From NCBI GenBank assembly GCA_045648605.1, contig JAZROG010000078.1, positions 1-21,082 on the forward strand: a stretch of 21,082 nt of DNA, given 5' to 3'. This DNA is from SIG710 sp045648605 (GTDB lineage Bacteria; Bacillota; Clostridia; Oscillospirales; CAG-272). Shown here in pieces: positions 7,987-16,024 of the stretch; the first letter of the stretch is position 1; each line of letters starts with the position of its first letter. Position numbers and translations under genes: made by a program. The notes beneath the pieces are model-generated. The model did not search any database, was not told the DNA's origin, and saw only the letters and a list, made by a program, of their open reading frames with translations.

Positions 7987-8727
7987 ATGGAAGAAATAAG
8001 ACTTCAAAAATACATAAGCGACTGCGGGATCATGTCAAGACGCGCCGCCGAGGCTGAAATTGCCGCAGGCAAGGTAAAGGTCAACGGAAGGACCGCAGAG
8101 ATCGGTCAGAAGATAGATCCCGAAAAGGACAAGGTAGAAATTGGCGGAAAGCCTCTCCGAATGCAAAGAAAAAGCACATATACTTATGTTTTGCTCAATA
8201 AACCACGCGGCTATCTTTCAAGCGTTTCCGACGACAGAGGAAGAAAATGCGTAACAGAGCTTGTTTCGGATATAAAGCTGAGGCTTTATCCCGTCGGAAG
8301 GCTGGATATGGATTCGGACGGACTTCTGCTCATGACAAATGACGGTGATCTTACCAACCGTCTCACTCATCCGAGACATGAAATACCAAAAATATACAGA
8401 GTCAAGGTCAAGCCCGCGCCAAGCAAAGAGCAAATGGCAACCCTTTCAAGCGCACTTGTCATCGACGGATACAAAATTCAGCCCGCAGAGGTTGAAATTT
8501 TGACCTCCGATGAGGAAAGCGCCATACTTTTGATGAAGCTATATGAGGGAAGAAACCGCCAAATAAGAAAAATGTGCGAGGCGGCAGCCCTTAACGTTCT
8601 GTGGCTTACAAGAATAGCCATCGGAGAGCTTGAGCTCGGTAAGCTCGGAAGAGGAAAATGGAGATATCTGACAGAGGAAGAGGTCGCATATCTTAAAAAT
8701 GATAAATCACATATTACAGGAGAATAA
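7987..8727 (+). CDS. rluB: rRNA pseudouridine synthase, RsuA/RluB family
   Basis: The protein converts uridine to pseudouridine in ribosomal RNA, in this subfamily usually 23S rRNA. It has 246 residues, with an N-terminal S4 RNA-binding domain (about 4-60, RLQKYISDCGIMSRR) followed by the catalytic domain. The catalytic aspartate is Asp107 in the GRLD motif. KPRGY and GRNRQIRKM are also conserved family blocks. It lies 16 bases after dacF. In many Clostridia and Bacillus, spmA and spmB stand between these two genes; they are absent here. Confidence 0.93.
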   Translation: MEEIRLQKYISDCGIMSRRAAEAEIAAGKVKVNGRTAEIGQKIDPEKDKVEIGGKPLRMQRKSTYTYVLLNKPRGYLSSVSDDRGRKCVTELVSDIKLRLYPVGRLDMDSDGLLLMTNDGDLTNRLTHPRHEIPKIYRVKVKPAPSKEQMATLSSALVIDGYKIQPAEVEILTSDEESAILLMKLYEGRNRQIRKMCEAAALNVLWLTRIAIGELELGKLGRGKWRYLTEEEVAYLKNDKSHITGE

Positions 8728-8729
8728 AA

Positions 8730-9128
8730 ATGCTAAAGGTTTTACCGATACAGTCAAAAACAGAGCAGGAAGCCATTTGCGCAAGATGCGGCGTCACATA
8801 CAAACCCGAGCTTCTTGCATATTCCGCAACACTTGACGATAAGCTTGCGGGCATATGCCAATTTACAATGAACAATGAGGGAGGAAGCATAAGGGATCTT
8901 GCTCTCGCAGAGGGATGTGACAACAGCGAGGTTCTTTTTGTTCTCGGCAGAGCAACTCTCAATTTCATCGACCTTACGGGAGTACATAAGGCATTTTACG
9001 ATGCGCCCGTTGATGAAGCAAATGAGATGCTTGTTCGCAGAATAGGCTTTTGCAAAAGAGAGGACGGAAGATTCTTTGTTGATCTTACCAATTTCTTCAC
9101 ATCTCCCTGTCAGCACGATAAGCACTGA
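8730..9128 (+). CDS. Small GNAT-like acetyltransferase-fold protein
   Basis: This 132-residue protein begins two bases after the pseudouridine synthase stop, with GGAG inside that gene's end, so translation is probably coupled. The central part (KLAGICQFTMNNEGGSIRDL, then LGRATLNFID and NEMLVRRIGF) resembles the strand-helix pattern of GNAT acetyltransferases. The acetyl-CoA-binding motif Q/RxxGxG/A is not evident, so catalytic activity is uncertain. It has several cysteines, including CARC near the N-terminus. It is the last gene of the cluster before the terminator at 9187. Confidence 0.6.
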   Translation: MLKVLPIQSKTEQEAICARCGVTYKPELLAYSATLDDKLAGICQFTMNNEGGSIRDLALAEGCDNSEVLFVLGRATLNFIDLTGVHKAFYDAPVDEANEMLVRRIGFCKREDGRFFVDLTNFFTSPCQHDKH

Positions 9129-9186
9129 TTTGCCACTATTCCCTATTATTTAACCTTCAATTATAAATTCAAACACAACATCTTGT

Positions 9187-9223
9187 AATAATTGGTAAAA
9201 TCTTACAGATTTTACCAATTATT
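9187..9223 (+). terminator. Intrinsic terminator of the lon-to-GNAT cluster
   Basis: A 16-base-pair perfect stem (9187-9202 with 9208-9223, core ATTGGTAAAATC/GATTTTACCAAT) with a five-base loop is followed by a T-rich stretch. It lies 60 bases after the last gene and isolates spo0A from the upstream operon. Confidence 0.8.
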
Positions 9224-9239
9224 TTTGTTGATTTTTGAA

Positions 9240-9290
9240 ACAGGAAATTTCTGGAAATATCTTGAAATATTTTCCAAAATATGGTAATAT
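9240..9290 (+). promoter_or_regulatory. spo0A promoter region
   Basis: A sigma-A-type promoter, TTGAAA (9262-9267), 17 bases, TAATAT (9285-9290), lies about 40 bases upstream of spo0A. Overlapping its upstream side, ACAGGAAAT (9240-9248) matches the sigma-H -35 consensus RnAGGAWWW. A partial -10 (CTTGAAATA, 9261-9269) lies at the right distance. A dual vegetative/sigma-H arrangement is known for B. subtilis spo0A. No clear Spo0A box (TGTCGAA) is seen. Confidence 0.45.
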
Positions 9291-9331
9291 ATATGTGTTG
9301 AAAATAATTACTAATATTTGGAGGAAAAAAT

Positions 9332-10132
9332 ATGGAATTCAGCAGTACCGGTACAAAAAATACAAAAATTCTCATTGCGGACGAAAATGCGCAGATGAGA
9401 AGCAATCTAAGAGAGGGACTTATAAGAGCGGGTTACCGCAGCATTGAGGAAGCGGCAAACGGCGAGGACGCTCTTGTGAGAATAGGAAGAAACCATCCCG
9501 ACATCGTCATATGCGATATATGGTTATCAAAAATAGACGGAATAGGTGTTCTGCGCAACAGCCGACTTCTCGATTTCGGAAAGGACAAGGCGCCATCCTT
9601 CATAATCCTTTCAATGGTGTCAAGCCCCAATATTTTCGTTGAAGCCACAAATGCCGGGGCTGAGATGTGCATCCCCAAGCCCTTTGATATCGAAAGCCTC
9701 ACCATGCATGTTGACAGAATAGCACAAAACAGAGCAAATATAGCTTCATCATCCGAGAGAAGCGGTAAAAAGGACGATGCGGATATTGAAACTCAGGTAA
9801 CGCAGATAATCCATCAGATAGGAGTTCCCGCGCATATAAAGGGATATCAGTATCTGCGAACCGCGATACTGCTCACCATTGATGATAGCGATATCATCAA
9901 TTCCGTCACAAAGGTGCTCTACCCCTCCGTTGCCAAAAAGTATTCCACAACTACAAGCCGAGTTGAAAGAGCCATCCGCCATGCCATCGAGGTTGCATGG
10001 GACAGAGGCGATGTGGATACACTCAATTCTTACTTCGGATACACCATCCAAAATAATCGTGGTAAACCAACGAACAGCGAATTTATCGCAATGATCGCGG
10101 ATAATTTGAGACTAAAGTATAAATTGTATTAA
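9332..10132 (+). CDS. spo0A: Sporulation master regulator Spo0A
   Basis: Spo0A is the phosphorylation-activated transcription factor that commits cells to sporulation. The 266-residue protein has an N-terminal receiver domain. Its acidic pocket is Asp17/Glu18, the phospho-acceptor is Asp62, and the switch residues are Ser94 and Lys116. The C-terminal Spo0A-specific effector domain is highly conserved. It includes SVTKVLYPSVAKKY, the recognition helix region SRVERAIRHAIEVAWDRGD, and the C-terminal block FGYTIQNNRGKPTNSEFIA. The usual Pro after the phospho-acceptor is replaced (DIWLSKIDG). GGAGG precedes the ATG. spoIVB, often adjacent in Clostridia, is not in this window. Confidence 0.97.
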   Translation: MEFSSTGTKNTKILIADENAQMRSNLREGLIRAGYRSIEEAANGEDALVRIGRNHPDIVICDIWLSKIDGIGVLRNSRLLDFGKDKAPSFIILSMVSSPNIFVEATNAGAEMCIPKPFDIESLTMHVDRIAQNRANIASSSERSGKKDDADIETQVTQIIHQIGVPAHIKGYQYLRTAILLTIDDSDIINSVTKVLYPSVAKKYSTTTSRVERAIRHAIEVAWDRGDVDTLNSYFGYTIQNNRGKPTNSEFIAMIADNLRLKYKLY

Positions 10133-10201
10133 AATACTGCGACCTTACAGGCAAAGAATAGACAACTACGACCGAAGCAACTAATTAAATTAAAAAAATA
10201 C

Positions 10202-10227
10202 GGGCGAGCCGACAATTCGGCTCGCCC
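10202..10227 (-). terminator. Terminator of the phosphate uptake unit
   Basis: GGGCGAGCCGA (10202-10212) pairs with TCGGCTCGCCC (10217-10227) around a four-base loop. On the minus strand the stem is followed by a run of T, giving a good terminator for the PiT-DUF47 unit. It could also stop spo0A transcription from the other side, where the T-tract is weaker. Confidence 0.75.
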
Positions 10228-10239
10228 TCTGATTTATTA

Positions 10240-10860
10240 TCAAGTATTTTTCATTATCACAGAGCCGATGCAATCGCTGACGTGCTCACACGCATCGGCA
10301 CATTCCTCAAATATTTCATAAATCTTACGCCAAGAAATAGTTTCAAGGGCGTCCCTTGAGGTAAGTGTAAGATTTCTCATTGCCGAAAGATAAAGTCTGT
10401 CACATTCCTCCTCAACATCGTTTATCTCGATGATAAGAGATCGTATTTTCTTGGACTTTTTAAAGTTTTCAAATTCGTTCATAACGGACAGAAGCAGATA
10501 ACAGGACTTAACGAGTCTTTCCGCAAATTCTATTGCCTCTCCTCTGATGTTCTTTATATCATAGATATAGAATTTCTGCAAAATCTCTTCAATGGTATCA
10601 ACAACATCATCAAGTATTCTGCTGAGCATATCGAGGTCTTCCCTATCAATGGGAGTTACAAATGCCTTTGCAAGTGCTTCATTCATCTCATGCTTCTGCA
10701 TATCCGCACTGTGCTCGATCTCATGCATTTTTTCAAGCATTGTGTCTATTTTTTCACTTGAATAATTTTTCAGACATTCAACAAGATATTCTGCCGCACT
10801 TTTTGCAATGGAAGTACATTTTGCCAGATTTTCAAAATAAAATTTATCGCCCTTTGCCAT
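10240..10860 (-). CDS. DUF47 family (PhoU-like) accessory protein of PiT
   Basis: The 206-residue, almost all-helical protein belongs to the DUF47/TIGR00153 group, structurally related to PhoU, which is encoded next to low-affinity phosphate transporters and is thought to modulate them. Conserved-looking stretches are KMHEIEHSADMQKHE, FVTPIDREDLDMLSRILDDVVDTIEEI and the final ISWRKIYEIFEECADACEHVSDCIGSVIMK, with the repeated E/D-rich helices typical of metal-binding PhoU folds. AAGGAG lies before the ATG. It begins 13 bases after the permease gene ends, so the two form an operon. Confidence 0.9.
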   Translation of the reverse strand: MAKGDKFYFENLAKCTSIAKSAAEYLVECLKNYSSEKIDTMLEKMHEIEHSADMQKHEMNEALAKAFVTPIDREDLDMLSRILDDVVDTIEEILQKFYIYDIKNIRGEAIEFAERLVKSCYLLLSVMNEFENFKKSKKIRSLIIEINDVEEECDRLYLSAMRNLTLTSRDALETISWRKIYEIFEECADACEHVSDCIGSVIMKNT

Positions 10861-10873
10861 TTTTCATATCTCC

Positions 10874-11926
10874 TTATATAAAAATCATCATAAATAGCTT
10901 TGTCATAAGAAAGCCAACAAGTCCGCATCCGGGGAATGTCAGCACCCATGTCAGCGCCATTTCCTTTACCACTCCGAAATTGATGGCGGATGCTCTTTTC
11001 ACTGCACCGACACCCATAATAGATGTTGTCTTTGCATGGGTCGTTGAAACGGGAAGGCTGAAAACAGAGCAGAAAAGAAGCGAGAGCGCACCTGCGATAT
11101 CTGCGGAAAAGCCCTGATATTTTTCAAGCTTGACCATATCCATTCCAACCGATTTTATTATCTTTTTACCGCCCATTGCGGTGCCAAGCGCCATGACAAG
11201 CGAACAGACAATCATAAGCCAGATGGGAATGGTTATATCCGAAGGCAGAGCCTGACCTCTTGACATATAAACGCAGAGCAAAATAACTCCCATAAACTTT
11301 TGACCGTCCTGCGCACCGTGCATAAATGCCATTGATGCGGCACCAACGATCTGCGCTCCCCTGAAAAACACCTCCGTCTTTTGCCTGTTAGCCTTATAAA
11401 AAAGCCTTGTAACCAGCTTGCATACAAACCAACCAAGACCAAATCCAAGGGAAACAGAAATGATTATTCCATAAAGAACCTTTACCCATTCGCCGCCGTT
11501 TACGCCCTCAAGGCTTCCGTGAAGAGCAATGGCGCTTCCCGTAAGTCCCGCAATCAGAGCATGGCTCTCGCTTGTGGGAATTCCGAAAACCCAAGCAAGG
11601 GTTGCCCAGAGAACAATGGCAAAAAGTGCGGCGCTGAGGGCAATTATAGCCTCATCGGGATCGTTTCCGAAATCAACCATCTTCGTTATCGTTTCGGCAA
11701 CGGTGGCATTTATCATCGTCATAAAGAAAACGCCGAGAAAATTAAAGACCGCCGCCATAAGTATTGCAGCCCTTGGTCTCATGCATCTTGTAGTAACGCA
11801 GGTTGCGATGGCATTGGGTGCATCGGTCCAGCCATTAACAAGAATAACTCCCAGAGTCAGAGTTACAGCAATAAAAAGAAGGGGATTTGCAGTCATCTGA
11901 TACCAAAAATCCAAAATAGACCCCAT
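10874..11926 (-). CDS. pit: Low-affinity inorganic phosphate transporter, PiT family
   Basis: This membrane protein imports phosphate, usually as a metal-phosphate complex coupled to cations. I set the start at the ATG at 11926, giving 350 residues (MGSILDFWYQM...). It is preceded at proper distance by AGAGAGG, and the open frame further upstream overlaps the promoter. About ten hydrophobic helices are visible. The two PiT signature repeats are GWTDAPNAIATCVTTR near the N-terminus and VSTTHAKTTSIMGVGAV near the C-terminus. A GAQDGQKFMGV block lies in the second half. Confidence 0.94.
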   Translation of the reverse strand: MGSILDFWYQMTANPLLFIAVTLTLGVILVNGWTDAPNAIATCVTTRCMRPRAAILMAAVFNFLGVFFMTMINATVAETITKMVDFGNDPDEAIIALSAALFAIVLWATLAWVFGIPTSESHALIAGLTGSAIALHGSLEGVNGGEWVKVLYGIIISVSLGFGLGWFVCKLVTRLFYKANRQKTEVFFRGAQIVGAASMAFMHGAQDGQKFMGVILLCVYMSRGQALPSDITIPIWLMIVCSLVMALGTAMGGKKIIKSVGMDMVKLEKYQGFSADIAGALSLLFCSVFSLPVSTTHAKTTSIMGVGAVKRASAINFGVVKEMALTWVLTFPGCGLVGFLMTKLFMMIFI

Positions 11927-11960
11927 AGGTAAACCTCTCTTTCGGGAAAAATACAAGTTA

Positions 11961-11989
11961 AGTATAATGCATTTTTTGCCAAAACTCAA
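11961..11989 (-). promoter_or_regulatory. Promoter of the PiT-DUF47 unit
   Basis: Read on the minus strand, TTGAGT (11989-11984), 17 bases and TATACT (11966-11961) form a sigma-A-type promoter about 35 bases before the chosen start codon. No clear Pho box could be recognised. Confidence 0.45.
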
Positions 11990-12059
11990 TAGGCACATAC
12001 AAAATTTTACATACAGTTGATTTTTGCTTGATAAAAACTTTTATTTTTCCCTAAAATGA

Positions 12060-12088
12060 TTTACAGTCCCTTGTTTATATGCTATAAT
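12060..12088 (+). promoter_or_regulatory. Promoter of the split DMT transporter gene
   Basis: TTTACA (12060-12065), a 17-base spacer and TATAAT (12083-12088) form a near-consensus sigma-A promoter. Transcription would start near 12095, about 25 bases before the ATG at 12121. The -10 overlaps an upstream TTG, which excludes that TTG as the start codon. Confidence 0.65.
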
Positions 12089-12120
12089 TGGAAAGAATTT
12101 TTTACATATGGAGACTTGCT

Positions 12121-13026
12121 ATGTTTTTTATTATATTAGCAGTTGCGCTTTTTACTGTCAAGGATTATTATGCAAAGCTTTTTGGTCTGAATTTTGAATC
12201 GAAAAGCTCGGTACTTTTTCTCTCAAACGCCTTAGCAATGATCTCTGGCTCGGTGGTGCTTTTTATAGTTGCCCTTTTCATGAAAAAGCCTCTGCTCCCC
12301 GCAGACCTTGCGGAATTTATCCTTGCCGCCATTTTCGGGGTATCATATATTATGATAAACTATGTTCTCGTTTTGGCAATGTCCTATGGTCCTATGGGTC
12401 TTACAGGTGTCATTTGCGGAATAGGCGGGCTTCTTTCGGGAAGCATTTACGGTCTTATCTGCGGGGACAAGGTTTCGGCAATGATAATCATAGGCTCGCT
12501 TCTTATTACAGCGGCAGTAATTCTCATTACACCATAAAAAAAGGCAGAAAACACCGCAGGCTCAAATCAAATGAAATGGTTTCTCCTTTCTTTTCTCTCA
12601 TTTCTTCTCAATGCGCTCATCTGCATTATAAAGACAGAGGGAGTCAGAAACCGCGGCGCAGACAGCATAACATTCTCGCTTTGGTCATTTATTTTTGCTG
12701 CTCTTACAGGACTTATTGCTATACTTGTATTCCTTCTTCGCGGAGAAAGATTCAAGGCATATCTCTCGGGCACAAAAAAATGTCTAACTCTCATTACCAT
12801 TTCGGGAATTATGGGAATCAGCTGTACTCTCGCCAATACCATGCAAATGCTCAGCCTTGGCGCAGGCACACCATCCATTATAGTTTATCCTCTCACAACC
12901 GTTTCAACGAATCTTATCGAGGCATTTATCTCGGTGTCAATTTTAAAGGATCAAAAAATGTCCCTCAAAATATGTCTGGCATATGCCGTTTGCATAATCG
13001 GAATAATTTTTGTAAATATCGGATAA
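12121..13026 (+). pseudogene. EamA/DMT family transporter split by an in-frame stop
   Basis: Two consecutive open frames in the same register encode the two halves of one drug/metabolite transporter superfamily permease. The first (12121-12537, 138 residues, GGAGA before the ATG) carries about five hydrophobic segments ending in AAVILITP. A single TAA (12535-12537) follows. The frame then stays open through eleven polar codons (KKAENTAGSNQ) into the second half (12571-13026, 151 residues from Met), which has another five hydrophobic segments. The combined length of about 301 residues is that of an intact EamA protein. No clear ribosome binding site precedes the second Met. A nonsense mutation, sequencing error, or a split but functional pair are possible. 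The substrate is unknown. Confidence 0.75.
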
Positions 13027-13029
13027 AAG

Positions 13030-13066
13030 CAGACCGACGAACTTGGGAGTTCGTCGGTCTGTTTTT
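13030..13066 (+). terminator. Terminator after the DMT transporter
   Basis: CAGACCGACGAACT (13030-13043) pairs perfectly with AGTTCGTCGGTCTG (13048-13061) around TGGG, followed by TTTTTC. The 14-base-pair stem lies just past the transporter stop codon. It also stands between the convergent transporter and aldo/keto reductase genes. Confidence 0.85.
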
Positions 13067-13077
13067 CTTTATTTGAG

Positions 13078-13992
13078 TTACGGTAAGCAATGCCCTTGTG
13101 CACGGTAAATTTCATACCACTCTGCGCGAGTGAGGGTAACATCTGCCGCCTTGCATATTTCTTCAAGATGCTTCGGATTCATAGTTCCCGCAATGAGCTG
13201 AATATTTGCGGGATGGCGAAGTATCCATGCCGCAGCAACTCCGGTTTTTGTCAGTGAATATTTTTCCGCGATCTCCGCAAGCTTTGTATTGAGAAGCGGA
13301 AAATCCTCATTATCAACAAAAGTTCCCTTAAAAAATCCGTGCTGGAAGGGCGACCAAGCCTGTATGGTGATGCCCTTTATCCGCGAATATTCGAGAACGC
13401 TTCCGTCATGCATCACCGACTCGGGATTCTTCATATTTACGTTCATCCCGCTTGTGATCATACCCGATTCCGTTACCGAAAGCTGAAGCTGGTTTATCAT
13501 AAGAGGCTGCTTTACCGCTGTTTTTAGCAGCTCGATCTGCATGGGGTTGTGATTTGAAACGCCGAAAGATCGTACCTTTCCCGTTTTTTCAAGCAGATCA
13601 AAAGCCTCGGCAACCTCCTCCGGCTCCATAAGCGTGTCGGGGCGGTGAAGCAAAAGCGCATCCACATAATCAACTCCGAGACGGGCAAGACTGCCCTCAA
13701 CTGAAGAAATTATATGCTCCTTTGAAAAATCATACTGCTTATCATGTATCGCACATTTGGTCTGAATAAATATCTTCTCGCGAATACCGCTATTTCTCTT
13801 AAGATAATCACCAAAAAACCTCTCCGAATTACCGCCGCCGTAAATATCCGCATGATCAAAATAATTTATGCCGTTAAGAAGCGCACATTCCATTACAGCA
13901 TCGATACCTTTCTCATCAAGACCGCTCATTCTCATACATCCGAGAGAAACTGCAGATGCCTCCATATTACCGCCGATTTTTATTGTTTTCAT
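13078..13992 (-). CDS. Aldo/keto reductase (YdhF-like)
   Basis: This is an NADPH-dependent oxidoreductase of the aldo/keto reductase superfamily. The 304-residue protein has the TIM-barrel sequence pattern. The catalytic tetrad is Asp46 and Tyr51 in FDHADIYGGG, Lys79 in IQTKCA and His116 in LLLHRPD. GVSNH and the C-terminal cofactor-binding region (AAWILRHPANIQLIAGT) are also present. The closest named relatives I recognise are YdhF-type oxidoreductases; the natural substrate is unknown. AAAGGA precedes the ATG, and the gene appears to be a single-gene unit. Confidence 0.92.
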   Translation of the reverse strand: MKTIKIGGNMEASAVSLGCMRMSGLDEKGIDAVMECALLNGINYFDHADIYGGGNSERFFGDYLKRNSGIREKIFIQTKCAIHDKQYDFSKEHIISSVEGSLARLGVDYVDALLLHRPDTLMEPEEVAEAFDLLEKTGKVRSFGVSNHNPMQIELLKTAVKQPLMINQLQLSVTESGMITSGMNVNMKNPESVMHDGSVLEYSRIKGITIQAWSPFQHGFFKGTFVDNEDFPLLNTKLAEIAEKYSLTKTGVAAAWILRHPANIQLIAGTMNPKHLEEICKAADVTLTRAEWYEIYRAQGHCLP

Positions 13993-14216
13993 TTTATTAT
14001 CCTTTCAAAGCCGTATATTTTAAGATCAACTTTTTCGTTTTTCAAAGCTCTTATTCATTTCGGCACCACTTTTCAGGGTAATTAACACTGTCTGTGATTT
14101 TTCAAGAGCTTTCTTAAGAAAAAAGCCTCGTGATATGCCCATGCGAAGCAAAAAAACAGCATCAAAAAAGCTTTTTATCCATAACTTTAGTATGCTTAAT
14201 ATCATCTGTATTATTC
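13993..14216. other. Intergenic region between aldo/keto reductase and DMT transporter
   Basis: Besides the reductase promoter, a 38-codon open frame on the minus strand (14142 down to 14026, MGISRGFFLKK... ending FEKRKS) has coding-like composition. It has no Shine-Dalgarno sequence and overlaps the promoter, so I do not call it a gene. It might be a remnant. The rest shows nothing I can name. Confidence 0.3.
14017..14045 (-). promoter_or_regulatory. Promoter of the aldo/keto reductase gene
   Basis: On the minus strand, TTGAAA (14045-14040), 17 bases and TAAAAT (14022-14017) fit a sigma-A promoter about 25 bases before the start codon. Confidence 0.45.
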
Positions 14217-14245
14217 AAAAAAAGCCAAGTGCACTTGGCTTTTTT
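14217..14245 (-). terminator. Terminator of the GNAT-DMT unit
   Basis: A palindrome, GCCAAGTGCACTTGGC (14224-14239), is flanked by seven A and six T residues, so it can act as an intrinsic terminator in both directions. It lies 34 bases past the end of the minus-strand DMT gene. Confidence 0.75.
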
Positions 14246-14278
14246 ATTTGAAAAATCAAGCATTTTTTGTCTCCCAAG

Positions 14279-15193
14279 TTATTTGTTTTTCTTCTTTTTT
14301 CTCGCAAAAACAGGCTCGTCGGAGGAGCAGATCCATGCCCCAACAAGCATAAATGCAAGTGCTATGAAAAATGTATATTTCGGCAATTCTCTAAATATGA
14401 GAAGCGAAAGCAACACCCCGATAAAGGGCGAAATGGCATAATATGCGCTTGTTCTTGCCGCACCGAGCATACGCTGGGCATAGACATAAACAAAAATACT
14501 GAATCCGTATGCAACACATCCCACCAAAAGCACCGCAAAAATGCTCCAAAGCCGCTCTATTCTCTCACCTATAACGAGTCCGCAGATAACAGAGCCAAGT
14601 CCAGAAAAGATACCCTTGAGCAAAACTATCTCAAGAGGATCCTTTGATGAAAGCCTGCGGGTACAGTTATTTTCAATTCCCCAGCAGACGCAGGCAAGCA
14701 AAACAAATGCAGATCCAACAGAGAATTTAAGGCTTGAAATATCCTCAAAGGACAAAAGCATACATGACATGACAACAAAAATAATACCAATCCAAAGTCT
14801 GCGGCTTATTTTTTCCTTGAAGACAATAAGTGCTATAAGCGCAGTTGCCACTATCTCAAAATTATTGAGAAGCGAAGCATTTGCCGCGCTTGTGTAAGAA
14901 AGTCCCGAAAGCAAAAAGATCGGTGCGGCTATATCGAGAATTATCATGGCAATGGTAAAAGGAAGATCCGCTCTTGTTATCTTCTCCTCGGCACTTGGCA
15001 CTTTACAAAGCCTTCTGATAAGCGCCACTGCTCCCATTCCAAGTCCCGCTCCAAGATATAAAAATCCTGCCATCAGTGTTGGTGGCATATGAGAGAGCAA
15101 AAGCTTTGAAAGAGGAGAATTTATAGCATATAATACCGCCGCAAGCACTGCAAGAAGGATACCTAAAGACTTTGTTTTTCTCATATTTTTCAT
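14279..15193 (-). CDS. EamA/DMT family transporter
   Basis: A predicted ten-helix permease made of two EamA repeats, 304 residues from the chosen start. An N-terminal basic segment (MKNMRKTK) precedes the first helix. The proline-containing LYAINSPLSKLLLSHMPPTLMAGFLYLGAG motif region is typical of the superfamily. The C-terminus is very basic (ARKKKKNK), in line with a cytoplasmic tail. I prefer the ATG at 15193 over a TTG at 15205, because it overlaps the upstream GNAT stop codon as ATGA, the usual sign of translational coupling. The substrate cannot be told. It is a different gene from the split transporter at 12121. Confidence 0.88.
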   Translation of the reverse strand: MKNMRKTKSLGILLAVLAAVLYAINSPLSKLLLSHMPPTLMAGFLYLGAGLGMGAVALIRRLCKVPSAEEKITRADLPFTIAMIILDIAAPIFLLSGLSYTSAANASLLNNFEIVATALIALIVFKEKISRRLWIGIIFVVMSCMLLSFEDISSLKFSVGSAFVLLACVCWGIENNCTRRLSSKDPLEIVLLKGIFSGLGSVICGLVIGERIERLWSIFAVLLVGCVAYGFSIFVYVYAQRMLGAARTSAYYAISPFIGVLLSLLIFRELPKYTFFIALAFMLVGAWICSSDEPVFARKKKKNK

Positions 15194-15720
15194 CTGCTTT
15201 TCCAATCCTCACGTGTTAAAAGCATCACATGCCCTGTGCGTATCTCGTCAAGAGACTTTATCTCAATCCCATCTGTGGTATGATGATATTTAAAGCCAAG
15301 CTTTTCCTGAACTCGTCGGCTTTTCACATTTCCATCATAATGACCGCACCAGATCCGCTTCATATGTAGCTCCTCGAATGCATATCGGAGCATTTCACAG
15401 GATGCCTCCGTAATAAGTCCCTGTCCCCAAAAGGGCTTTCCTATCCAATAGCCAAGCTCGTATTCATCCTCCTGCTCCGCAAGATCGTTTCTGTGAAATC
15501 CAATGCTACCGATAGCCTTTCCATCCTCTCTCAGGCAAACAGCATAGGTTTCGGGCGCAGAAAGCACGTTTCTTATGATTTCACGGCTGTTTTCGACGCT
15601 TGTATGAGGCGGCCATCCCGCAGGGAGACCAACCTCTGGATCATTAGCATATTTATATAGATCTTCCGCGTCATCCTCGCGCCACGGACGGAGGATGAGC
15701 CTCTTTGTTTGCATTATCAT
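15190..15720 (-). CDS. GNAT acetyltransferase, RimJ/RimL type
   Basis: The 176-residue protein matches the RimJ/RimL-like GNAT family, which acetylates protein N-termini or small amines using acetyl-CoA. Signatures are the opening TKRLILRPWREDDAEDLYKYA, then YELGYWIGKPFWGQGLITEA (acetyl-CoA-binding region with the GQGL turn), KRIWCGHYDGNVKSRRVQEKLGF, and the RTGHVMLLTREDW end. The start at 15720 is chosen because AAGGA lies about 7 bases upstream. A longer frame to 15759 would run into the -10 box. It is the first gene of a two-gene unit with the DMT transporter. Confidence 0.92.
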   Translation of the reverse strand: MIMQTKRLILRPWREDDAEDLYKYANDPEVGLPAGWPPHTSVENSREIIRNVLSAPETYAVCLREDGKAIGSIGFHRNDLAEQEDEYELGYWIGKPFWGQGLITEASCEMLRYAFEELHMKRIWCGHYDGNVKSRRVQEKLGFKYHHTTDGIEIKSLDEIRTGHVMLLTREDWKSR

Positions 15721-15750
15721 ATATTTTTCCTTTGCTGTTACTTCCACTAT

Positions 15751-15778
15751 ATTATACATTCTTTTTTGTATTTGTCAA
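15751..15778 (-). promoter_or_regulatory. Consensus sigma-A promoter of the GNAT-DMT unit
   Basis: On the minus strand, TTGACA (15778-15773) and TATAAT (15756-15751) both match the consensus perfectly, with a 16-base spacer. Transcription should start about 20 bases before the chosen GNAT start codon. Confidence 0.75.
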
Positions 15779-15807
15779 TATTTGTATTGTTTTTTGAAAT
15801 TTAAAAC

Positions 15808-15838
15808 AAAAAATCAGGCTTTTCCAAGCCTGATTTTT
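15808..15838 (-). terminator. Terminator downstream of the glycyl radical fragment
   Basis: TCAGGCTT (15814-15821) pairs with AAGCCTGA (15826-15833) around TTCC, flanked by six A and five T residues, so it can stop transcription in both directions. It lies right after the stop codon of the minus-strand glycyl radical fragment, so it is probably the original terminator of that lost gene. Confidence 0.75.
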
Positions 15839-15841
15839 ATT

Positions 15842-16024
15842 TTAAAATTCATTCTGTGTTCTTGATATAACCTCGTCCTGAAGCTCGGGGGAAAGCTTCA
15901 CAAAGAAATCGCTATATCCTCCTATGCGAACAAGAAGATCTCCATGCTCCTCGGGATGAAGCTTTGCATCAAGAGCTTCCTTTTGCGCGAATTCTTCGAA
16001 GCGGCGCGCATCATTATATGACAT
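15842..16024 (-). pseudogene. C-terminal glycyl radical domain fragment
   Basis: Sixty codons end in an unmistakable glycyl radical enzyme C-terminus: HPEEHGDLLVRIGGYSDFF followed by LSPELQDEVISRT. The radical-bearing glycine would be Gly36 in RIGGY. Full enzymes of this superfamily (pyruvate formate-lyase, diol dehydratases, CutC and others) are about 750-850 residues, so nearly the whole catalytic barrel with its active-site Cys is missing. The first about 15 residues (MSYNDARRFEEF...) do not match the usual preceding strand. GGAGGA (16037-16032) stands 7 bases before an ATG at 16024, so the stub may still be translated. A stand-alone radical domain like GrcA/YfiD is the alternative, but that protein is about twice as long. 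A terminator follows the stop. Confidence 0.7.

Noticed and set aside
14026..14142. A 38-codon minus-strand open frame with coding-like composition
   Set aside because: It lacks a ribosome binding site, overlaps the likely promoter of the aldo/keto reductase gene and matches no family I know.
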